Shown one piece after another: positions 17,845-24,720 of a stretch of DNA of 32,560 nucleotides (position 1 is its first letter; each line of letters opens with the position of its first letter). Below the pieces are notes generated by a model that saw nothing but the letters and a program-made list of their open reading frames with translations, ran no database searches and was not told the origin of the DNA. The DNA is taken from contig JASFEP010000009.1 of NCBI GenBank assembly GCA_050124775.1, forward strand, positions 1 through 32,560, in the 5' to 3' direction. Source of the DNA: WTAW01 sp050124775. Lineage in GTDB: Bacteria > Acidobacteriota > Aminicenantia > Aminicenantales > Aminicenantaceae. Made by a program: the position numbers and the translations under genes.

Positions 17845-18720
17845 ATGATGGGACCATTCCCGGTCATAAGACAAACGATGTCTTCAGCAAAATGCGGCTG
17901 GACGGCCAGCCAGAAACAACGACTGAGAGAGCTCAATGCCGAAGAGCGCGTGCTCAAGGCGCAATTTTCTGGAATCGAGGAACGAAACAAAAATTTCTTC
18001 GTGGTCGAACAAAATCTGGTCCGGCAGATCCGCCAGAATCTTCAGGTCATGCGAACTCAGCGGCGGCGCCCTCGGCTGTGCGAACTGGAAGATATCCTTG
18101 TCCAGACGCTGGTAAAACAGAATTTCATCCAGGTTATCACCCCGATTCTCATGGCCAAAGATTCTCTGGCAAAAATGTCGATAGGACCGGGCCACGAGCT
18201 CTTCGAACAGGTTTTTTGGGTCGACGACAAAAAGTGCCTCAGGCCGATGCTTGCCCCCAATCTCTATTTTCTCCTGAGGGAACTCGCGAATATCTGGGAA
18301 AAACCGGTGCGGATATTCGAGGTGGGTCCCTGCTTCCGCAAGGATACCAAAGGCCGGCATCACATGCTTGAATTCACCATGCTCAACCTCGTGGAACTCG
18401 GCACGCCGGCAGCCAAGCGTAAGGAAAGGCTGGAAGAACTCGCTACAATCATAATGAAAGCAAGCGGTATTAAAAAATTCAGATTCATTGCTCATAAAAG
18501 TGAAGTCTATGGCGAAACCCTCGATGTCCTTTCGGATATTGAAGTGGCCTCAGGAGCCATGGGCCCACATCCTCTCGATTCGAATTGGGGGATCACCGAT
18601 CCATGGGTCGGTATCGGATTCGGTCTGGAGAGGCTGCTTATGGTCAGGGAAAATTTTCAAAATATCCAGCGCGCCGGCCGCGCCCTGCTGTATCTGGACG
18701 GAGAACGTTTGAACATCTGA
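17845..18720 (+). CDS. pylSc: Pyrrolysyl-tRNA synthetase catalytic subunit (PylSc)
   Basis: A 291-residue class II synthetase core that attaches pyrrolysine to tRNA-Pyl. It closely resembles bacterial PylSc proteins: LRPMLAPNLYFLLREL (132-147), motif 2 VGPCFRKDTKG (160-170) with EFTMLNLVELG (176-186), Y222 in VYGETLD, ASGAMGPHPLD, and motif 3 GFGLERLL (258-265). N181 and Y222 correspond to the pyrrolysine-contacting Asn and Tyr of archaeal PylRS; V183 replaces the archaeal Cys, as I would expect for bacterial enzymes. The N-terminal tRNA-binding domain is absent and is encoded separately at 22743. ATGs at 17845, 17848 and 17878 are possible starts; the first keeps the usual length. Separated from pylB by a corrinoid gene, unlike the compact pyl operons I know. 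Confidence 0.96.
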   Translation: MMGPFPVIRQTMSSAKCGWTASQKQRLRELNAEERVLKAQFSGIEERNKNFFVVEQNLVRQIRQNLQVMRTQRRRPRLCELEDILVQTLVKQNFIQVITPILMAKDSLAKMSIGPGHELFEQVFWVDDKKCLRPMLAPNLYFLLRELANIWEKPVRIFEVGPCFRKDTKGRHHMLEFTMLNLVELGTPAAKRKERLEELATIIMKASGIKKFRFIAHKSEVYGETLDVLSDIEVASGAMGPHPLDSNWGITDPWVGIGFGLERLLMVRENFQNIQRAGRALLYLDGERLNI

Positions 18721-18791
18721 GAGGATCGTGAGCACTTGGTTTGCATGGAAAAACATTGCGTTAAGATTCAATTCACACAACAGGAGACAGA

Positions 18792-19442
18792 ATGATGAGC
18801 AAAGAAGAGTTATTCAAAGAAGCCGAACGATCTATTCTCAATCATGACAAAGACAAGGCTGAAGAAGTCGCACACAGGGGCTTAGCAGAAGGTCTCGATC
18901 CGGTTGAGTTCATCACACATGGTTTCCGTGAAGGAATTACACAGATCGGCGATTTATTCAGCCGTGGGGAGATTTTCTTGCCCCAGCTCATTGAAGCCGC
19001 AGAGGCGATGAAAGCCGCGAACAAAATTCTAACAGAATCTATGCCCGAGTCTGCTCATGAGAAACGAGGAAAGGTCGTGATCGGTACAGTACAGGGCGAT
19101 ATTCATGACATCGGAAAATTCCTGGTGATTTCACTTCTTCGCGTTAACGGTTTCGAGGTTTACGACCTGGGGCACGACGTCGAAATTCAGAAGTTTATCG
19201 AAAAAGCCCTCGAAGTCGACGCGGATATTATCGGAACGAGTGCTCTCTTAACCACAACCATGATCGGGCAAAAAACACTGGAAGAAAAACTCCGCAAAGA
19301 AGGCCTCAAGGACCGTTTCAAAACCATGGTCGGAGGAGCACCGATCACCCAGAGGTGGGCTGAAAGAATCGGGGCCGACGCCTTTGGCGAGGATGCCAAC
19401 GATGCAGTGGCAAAAGCCCTGCATCTGACCGGCTCGAAATAG
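18792..19442 (+). CDS. Methyltransferase corrinoid protein, inserted in the pyl cluster (MtbC-like)
   Basis: A 216-residue corrinoid protein: helical cap, then D103-I-H105-D-I-G108, TSALLTTTM and GGAPITQRWAERIGADAFGED. A CAGGAG ribosome site precedes ATG 18792; a second ATG follows directly. It lies between pylSc and pylB, and given mtbB at 23233 it may be MtbC, the acceptor for dimethylamine-derived methyl groups (inference). It ends in UAG and the frame then continues through 15 sense codons into the ATG of pylB with no other stop, so Pyl insertion would fuse it to PylB. Confidence 0.9.
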   Translation: MMSKEELFKEAERSILNHDKDKAEEVAHRGLAEGLDPVEFITHGFREGITQIGDLFSRGEIFLPQLIEAAEAMKAANKILTESMPESAHEKRGKVVIGTVQGDIHDIGKFLVISLLRVNGFEVYDLGHDVEIQKFIEKALEVDADIIGTSALLTTTMIGQKTLEEKLRKEGLKDRFKTMVGGAPITQRWAERIGADAFGEDANDAVAKALHLTGSK

Positions 19443-19487
19443 AGCTCATTTTCTTTATTTTTAATTGCGGTTATCAGGGATTGCCTT

Positions 19488-20600
19488 ATGACTGAGAAAG
19501 AACGCTTGCCAGAACTCGACGATATCCTGGAAAAATCTCTGCAAAGAAAGCCTCTTGCGGCATCGGAAATCTTACATTTGCTGGGACTGAAAGAAGGAAA
19601 TCAGATATCAAAAGTCTTTCAAACGGCTCAGTATTTGAGGACCGAGCATTTCGGGAACAAGGTTTTTCTCTACGGATTTGTTTATTTTTCTACATACTGC
19701 CAAAACAACTGCACATTCTGTGCATCGAGAAAATCCAACACACTTGCTCAGCGCTACAGAAAAAGCGAATCAGAAATCGTCGAAGCGGCCTGTTCGCTTG
19801 CAGAATCCGAAGTTCATCTTATCGACCTCACCATGGGAGAGGATCCGTTCTACTTAAGGGGCGAAAGCGGAGTTGAATCCCTTTTGACATTGATCAAGAG
19901 AGTGAAGGAACACACAGGTTTACCCCTCATGCTCTCCCCCGGTGTGGTCCCAGAAGAACTTTTTGGAGAATTCGCCAGGGCAGGAGTCGACTGGTACGCC
20001 TGTTATCAGGAAACGCACAACAGGAATTTATTTTCATATCTCCGTCCGGACCAAGATTATGCCAGACGTCTTTCGGGCAAAATTCTTGCGAAACAACAGG
20101 GAGTTCTGATCGAAGAAGGGATTTTGACGGGTGTCGGAGAATCTTTGTCCGATATCGCATTCTCAATGGGGGTAATCCGATCTCTGGGCGTTCATCAGGC
20201 CAGAGTGATGAGTCTGGTGCCCCAGGCTGGAACGCCGATGGGCGACAGAAAATCTCCGTCCAGACTGAGAGAGCTGCTGACCATAGCCGTAATGCGTCTC
20301 CTGTTCCCGGATCGATTGATCCCTGCTTCCCTGGATGTGGACGGCCTCGAGCTCCTCCAGGAGAGATTAGAGTCAGGAGCGAACGTGATCACCTCTCTGA
20401 TCCCTCCCCGGCTTGGATTATCGGGGGTTTCACAGCCTTCTCTCGGCATAGACGAGGGATCACGTACTGTCCAGGGTGTAACTCCCCTTCTTGATAAGAT
20501 GGGGATGGAAGTGGCTGATAATCTAGATTATTTTCAATGGGTGCGCAGAGAAAAAGCGGCGCTGACTTATCCGTTGGCGAATTATGGAGCGGTCGTATGA
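19488..20600 (+). CDS. pylB: 3-methylornithine synthase, radical SAM (PylB)
   Basis: A 370-residue radical SAM enzyme that rearranges lysine to (3R)-3-methyl-D-ornithine, the first step of pyrrolysine synthesis. The cluster motif is C71-x3-C75-x2-C78 in TYCQNNCTFCASR, with FGNKVFLYGFVYFS just before it and ACYQETHNRNLF in mid-barrel. Placed between a corrinoid gene and pylC; its TGA overlaps the pylC ATG. The ribosome site is modest (AGGGA). BioB/HydE-like homologues exist, but the pyl context makes PylB secure. Confidence 0.95.
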   Translation: MTEKERLPELDDILEKSLQRKPLAASEILHLLGLKEGNQISKVFQTAQYLRTEHFGNKVFLYGFVYFSTYCQNNCTFCASRKSNTLAQRYRKSESEIVEAACSLAESEVHLIDLTMGEDPFYLRGESGVESLLTLIKRVKEHTGLPLMLSPGVVPEELFGEFARAGVDWYACYQETHNRNLFSYLRPDQDYARRLSGKILAKQQGVLIEEGILTGVGESLSDIAFSMGVIRSLGVHQARVMSLVPQAGTPMGDRKSPSRLRELLTIAVMRLLFPDRLIPASLDVDGLELLQERLESGANVITSLIPPRLGLSGVSQPSLGIDEGSRTVQGVTPLLDKMGMEVADNLDYFQWVRREKAALTYPLANYGAVV

Positions 20601-21763
20601 GAGTCGCAATCGTCGGAGGAAGACTTCAAGGAGTTGAGGCGGCCTACCTTGCACTAAAGGCGGGATGGCAGAGCTTGCTCATCGACCGGGATCCGGATGT
20701 TCCGGCAAGAGGGCTCGCCCATACTTTTGTCCAGTCAGATGTCACAACGGAATCTTCGGCTATTTCAGATCTCCTCAAGGATACAGACCTCATTATCCCC
20801 GCGCTGGAAAATCATGGAGCGCTCAAGTCTTTGAAGGACCTGGCAGAGAGAAAACACTATCCGCTGGCCTACGATGATGCGGCGTATGCCATCACTTCGT
20901 CCAAAAAAAAATCAGACTCGCTCTTTAAAGAGTTAGGGCTTCCCGCACCTCGACCCTGGCCTGAATGTGGATTCCCAGTGATCCTGAAGCCCTCCGAATC
21001 GAGCGGAAGCCAGGGCATACATAGAATGGGCAATTTTGAGGAACTCGATGCCTTCGTTCAGAAAACGAATCTTCAAAATCGAGATTGTATCATCCAAGAG
21101 TTTCTCGAAGGCCCCTCCTACTCGCTGGAAGTTATCGGTATTAACGGAAATTATCACCCACTTCAGCCTACGATTATCGACGTCGATACAGAGTTCGACT
21201 GCAAAAGAGTTATCGCCCCAACGGGATTATCGGAAGTGCTTGAGAAACAATTCGACGAGATTGCGGTTACCGCTGCTGAAGCGGTCAACCTGAAGGGAAT
21301 CATGGATATCGAGGTCATCCTTCATAAGAACGAGTTGAAAATACTGGAAATCGATGCCCGATTACCCAGCCAGACACCCACAGCTGTTTTTAAATCAACG
21401 GGTATTAACATGCTCGAGCTTCTGTACGACATATTCAACAGCGGAAAAATTCCCACTATCCCAAAAATTGGAAATGAGAAGGCCGTTATCTATGAACACG
21501 TTAGAGTACGTCCCGATACATTGGTAGTGTCTGGAGAACATGTTATTTCAGAAGCGCGTCCACTTTGTTATCGAAGGAATTTTTTCGGCGCTGACGAGGC
21601 TCTTACAGATTTTGGCTCGGACAACAGGAATTGGGTGGCGACATTGATCTTATCCGCTAAGACCAAAGAAGATGTGATCCATAAGCACTATCGCGTTTTG
21701 GATACGATTCGCAGCACATTTCGCCTTCGAGAGTGTCCGGACTCCTATCCGGAATTGGTATAA
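20597..21763 (+). CDS. pylC: 3-methylornithine-lysine ligase, ATP-grasp (PylC)
   Basis: A 388-residue ATP-grasp ligase joining 3-methyl-D-ornithine to lysine. Visible are a Rossmann-like pre-ATP domain (MRVAIVGGRLQGVEAA), the ATP-grasp lysine and glycine-rich loop FPVILKPSESSGSQG (126-140), IIQEFLEGPSYSLEV (165-179), and the metal-binding stretch GIMDIEVILHKNELKILEID with DARLPSQTP. The frame is open to 20537, but the start is ATG 20597, overlapping the pylB stop (ATGA); this gives the canonical N-terminus and coupling to pylB. Confidence 0.95.
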   Translation: MRVAIVGGRLQGVEAAYLALKAGWQSLLIDRDPDVPARGLAHTFVQSDVTTESSAISDLLKDTDLIIPALENHGALKSLKDLAERKHYPLAYDDAAYAITSSKKKSDSLFKELGLPAPRPWPECGFPVILKPSESSGSQGIHRMGNFEELDAFVQKTNLQNRDCIIQEFLEGPSYSLEVIGINGNYHPLQPTIIDVDTEFDCKRVIAPTGLSEVLEKQFDEIAVTAAEAVNLKGIMDIEVILHKNELKILEIDARLPSQTPTAVFKSTGINMLELLYDIFNSGKIPTIPKIGNEKAVIYEHVRVRPDTLVVSGEHVISEARPLCYRRNFFGADEALTDFGSDNRNWVATLILSAKTKEDVIHKHYRVLDTIRSTFRLRECPDSYPELV

Positions 21764-21802
21764 GCTGTTTTGTGCTGAAATGAGCTGATAATAAGGTGTG
21801 AT

Positions 21803-22666
21803 ATGACGCGTTTAACCAGTGAGTTGATTTCAGGGATGAATGAAACTCTGGTAAACTACGACCTCGAACTCGTACAAAAGTCGGGCCTTACTCTAAGACA
21901 GATCGCGGCCAGGACAGCAGGGTTGTCCGAAGAGGACCTGTGTGAAGCTTTTCGTTCCGCAAATGTTTCGGTCATTCCGGTCACAGCAGGCCAGGGGGCG
22001 ATCAAAGGATTCACACAGGCCGTTGAAAGTATCATCCGACACTTAGGATGTCCTTGTTTTATCTCGGGATCCAGTGATGCCGCAGGGCTGGCTGAAGGGA
22101 TCGAAAAAGGCGCAACGATCGTCTTTATGGCGGATGACAACCGTTTTATCGCGGTCAACCTCTCAGAAAGACGTGTCATCGATAATGCAGAGGCAACCGG
22201 ATGGAGTTATGCCTACGCTTTAGATGCTTGTGCCGGTGGTCTGAATGGGCAAGATGTGCTGCTCATCGGGGCAGGCTCTGTAGGCAATCATGCCCTGCGT
22301 GCTCTTCTTCATCTCAGAGCCGAAGTGGGCCTTTTCGATATCGACGGATCGAAGGTCCTCCCTCTGGTTGAACAATTCAAAATCAAACAGGAGAAGAATT
22401 TATCCGTTGCTTTGGATATGTACTCCCTTTTTTACGATGCCTCTCCTGCTCAAGGTATCATCCTTCCGGAACATATCAAACCGCATACTATCGTGGCCGC
22501 GTGCGGCATTCCTCTTGGTTTGAGCGATGAGGCTCGGTCCTTTATAGGAGATCGGCTTATCCACGATCCTCTCCAGTTAGGGACCGCAGCCATGCTTGCA
22601 ATGGCCGTTGGCCGTGAATTGAATAAAAAAACGGGGGGCGGATCGGACGGATCGCATAGACCCTAA
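21803..22666 (+). CDS. pylD: Pyrrolysine synthase, dehydrogenase (PylD)
   Basis: A 287-residue NAD-dependent enzyme that oxidises 3-methylornithyl-lysine, which then closes to pyrrolysine. The N-terminal half carries LTSELISGMNETL and VSVIPVTAGQGAIKGF; the nucleotide site is VLLIGAGSVGNHALRALL (GAGSVG 156-161). Start ATG 21803 follows AAGGTG. The C-terminus is the odd part: the last ten codons (GGGSDGSHRP) and the TAA stop are read from the tRNA-Pyl gene, with the stop (22664-22666) inside the anticodon loop. There is no earlier stop, so the overlap is real unless a processing event intervenes. The final residues after AVGRELNKK look like tRNA sequence rather than conserved protein. Confidence 0.94.
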   Translation: MTRLTSELISGMNETLVNYDLELVQKSGLTLRQIAARTAGLSEEDLCEAFRSANVSVIPVTAGQGAIKGFTQAVESIIRHLGCPCFISGSSDAAGLAEGIEKGATIVFMADDNRFIAVNLSERRVIDNAEATGWSYAYALDACAGGLNGQDVLLIGAGSVGNHALRALLHLRAEVGLFDIDGSKVLPLVEQFKIKQEKNLSVALDMYSLFYDASPAQGIILPEHIKPHTIVAACGIPLGLSDEARSFIGDRLIHDPLQLGTAAMLAMAVGRELNKKTGGGSDGSHRP

Positions 22667-22704
22667 ATCTATGAAGCCGGGTGCAACTCCCGGGCTCCCC
22701 GCCA
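22633..22704 (+). tRNA. pylT: tRNA-Pyl, anticodon CUA, CCA encoded
   Basis: A 72-nt cloverleaf folds by eye. The acceptor GGGGGGC pairs with GCTCCCC (one G-U) followed by G and encoded CCA. A single base lies between acceptor and D arm. The 4-bp D stem GATC/GATC encloses a 5-nt loop. The anticodon stem has 6 bp, CATAGA/TCTATG, with loop CCCTAAA carrying CTA at 22663-22665. A 3-nt variable loop AAG and a 5-bp T stem CCGGG/CCCGG complete it. The extended anticodon stem, tiny D loop and short variable loop are hallmarks of tRNA-Pyl. It overlaps the 3' end of pylD by 34 nt and lies 38 nt before pylSn. Confidence 0.97.
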
Positions 22705-22742
22705 AAGGGATAGTTATGTATTCAAGATTCCGTTACGACTGA

Positions 22743-23093
22743 TTGGAACATCGGATGGCCGCTTCAAAGATCAAAGACAAATACATCCGCAAACAGGTCG
22801 ATTTTTTCGTCTTACTCGAAAAGATAAAGCTGTGGCCTTCCCGTAGCGGTCTGCTCCACGGGATCAAGACAATTACGATAAAGGGTTCTCTCGCTGAGAT
22901 CACCACTCACTGCAACAAGACTTTTTGGATCCGACATTCCAAGAGAAGCCGGGCCGCCCGATGGCTGCGGAACAAATGGTACTTCGAGAGTTGTAAAAAA
23001 TGCAATGTTCCCGAGTGGAAGATCACGAAGTACCAGAAAACTCACTTCCACCAGCATCGCGGCTCATTATTGAGAAAAGAAACCGGAAAATGA
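22743..23093 (+). CDS. pylSn: Pyrrolysyl-tRNA synthetase N-terminal tRNA-binding protein (PylSn)
   Basis: A 116-residue protein (112 if it starts at ATG 22755; TTG 22743 is preceded directly by an in-frame TGA, so the start lies between). It matches the zinc-binding N-terminal domain of PylRS that clasps the T arm and short variable loop of tRNA-Pyl: LWPSRSGLLHGIKTI, SKRSRAARWLRNKWY and CKKCNVPEWK. Probable zinc ligands are H39, C57, C84 and C87 (numbered from 22743), with the same spacing as archaeal PylRS within one residue. Very basic. There is no good ribosome site for either start. Together with PylSc (17845) it makes the split bacterial PylRS; here the tRNA is between pylD and this gene. 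Confidence 0.94.
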   Translation: MEHRMAASKIKDKYIRKQVDFFVLLEKIKLWPSRSGLLHGIKTITIKGSLAEITTHCNKTFWIRHSKRSRAARWLRNKWYFESCKKCNVPEWKITKYQKTHFHQHRGSLLRKETGK

Positions 23094-23232
23094 GAGATCC
23101 TCTGGAATAGGAGTGAGGTACGACTGACGCAAAAGATCAGATACTAGAAGATCGGTTTTTTAATTTGTGTGGTGTAAAAGACACATAGAAAATAAAACAA
23201 AAAAAATCCAAAAGAAAGGAGGTGAATAAGGA

Positions 23233-24618
23233 ATGAAGAAAATCAGGACGAGAATGGGCGATGGCTCCCTCGTTGAGCTCACGGAGGGCGAATTGAAGAG
23301 AGATTTCGAGGAAGGAACACAAGACGCTGCCGACAGGGGGAAGATCCCTGCACTCGCCCAAGATGAGCTGGAGCATCTTTTCGATATTTACAGCTCCCCT
23401 TCCCGGTCGGCAGGTGTAGAAATGGGAAATGAAGTTGTTTTCACCTATGATTCCACCTGTGGTGAAGTCCAGCGCACACTCACGCCGATCGACAGAACTC
23501 AATCACTCCAACTCTTCGAAAGAATGTTGGGGGCCGATACTGTTGAGCTCGGACACAACGATTACAGCTTCAAAGCTGTCAAGCCTGTTATCAGCTACGA
23601 GCGGAATATTCTGGAGCAAGCCTTGTTAATCACGACTGTCCCCGTGCTCTACGGCGCCATGCCCAATCTGGGATTGTACTACCGGCCGGAAGGACCGGTC
23701 CGGAATCCTTCCGAGCTCATGGGTCTGGGTCAAATCGACGAGGCCCGAGAGGCACATGAAGAAGCCATCGAGTATGCGGTCAAAGATATGGTGTATGTGG
23801 CAAGCGAACTGTATGAATCGGGAGTGGACGCCATCGACTTCGATACGACAGGTTCTGCGGGAGATCCGGACTTTCTGGCCACTCTGCAGGCTGTTGAAAC
23901 CCTGAAGGCCAAGTATCCTAATCTGTGCATCGAGATGGGCATGTCGGGTGAATTCATTCTGGGGATGCATGGGGAATTGACTTACAATGATGTCCGGCTG
24001 GCCGGATTGTACCCTCATCAACAGGTTCAACTTGCTGAAAAAGCGGGCGTTACGATTTTCGGCCCCGTCATCAATACAAACACCAGCAAGACCTGTGCAT
24101 GGAATGTCGCGCGTGTAGTGACCTTTCTGAAATTCTGTGTGGAACAGTCGAATATCCCAGTGCACGCGAACATGGGGATGGGCGTCGGAGGCCTGCCTGT
24201 AACGCCATTTGTCCCCATCGATGCGGTTTCGAGAGCGTCGCAAGCTGTAGTAGAGATCACACGTCTCGACGGATTGTAGGTGGGCGTGGGAGATATTCTC
24301 GGCATGGCCGCGACTCACGCCATTGCATCGGGCATGGGCGGGATGCGCACTGCCGGAGATCTGGTGGCGCGCATGCAAATGTCCCGGGGCATGAGAATTA
24401 GGGAAGCCAAAGAGTATGTGGCCGGCAAACTGAACGTAACACTCGTCGAACTCAGCGATCCACTCGTGATGTCTGAACTTAGAGAAGACCTCAAGCTGGG
24501 ATCGATCAATCCTCCACCCAACTCTGTCAAGGGGATCGAGGCGAAGTTTCACATTGCAGAACTTCTGGGAGTCGAGATCAACTCCCTCCGAAGGTTTAAA
24601 GAGAAAATCGGGCTCTGA
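23233..24618 (+). CDS. mtbB: Dimethylamine:corrinoid methyltransferase with pyrrolysine at an in-frame UAG (MtbB)
   Basis: Read through the amber codon at 24277-24279, this gives 461 residues with Pyl at 349, close to archaeal MtbB (467 residues, Pyl 356). Sequence on both sides belongs to one protein: VHANMGMGVGGLPVTPFVP and EITRLDGL before the UAG, VGVGDILGMAATHAIASGM and GDLVARMQ after it, with no gap or second start signal. MtbB removes a methyl from dimethylamine and passes it to a corrinoid protein, with Pyl positioning the amine. A near-perfect ribosome site AAAGGAGGTG lies 8 nt before the ATG, after a 139-bp A-rich leader that may carry its own promoter. The final stop is TGA. Confidence 0.95.
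24277..24279 (+). other. In-frame UAG decoded as pyrrolysine in mtbB
   Basis: The UAG lies between EITRLDGL and VGVGDILG, the conserved Pyl site of MtbB, and the frame continues for 113 codons to TGA. The pyl genes and tRNA-Pyl immediately upstream supply the decoding machinery. The codon directly after it is GTG, which should not be mistaken for a new start. Confidence 0.94.
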
Positions 24619-24720
24619 TCGGTCATCGAAGAGGACCGACTCCTTAGAGCGATGATGTTCGTGCATTTCATCTAAGATTTCTGCCTATTTTTAACTTTGG
24701 GGCAGAAGGAGGAGCAGTTT

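Noticed and set aside
22733..23126. TACGACTGA present both after tRNA-Pyl and after pylSn
   Set aside because: A nine-base match with unrelated flanks; expected by chance or from a stop-codon context.
24280..24618. Separate small gene after mtbB starting at GTG
   Set aside because: It has no ribosome site and is the C-terminal part of MtbB after the Pyl codon.
24619..24639. TCGGTC/GACCGA hairpin just after mtbB as a terminator
   Set aside because: The stem is six pairs and no T-run follows; not enough for a terminator call.
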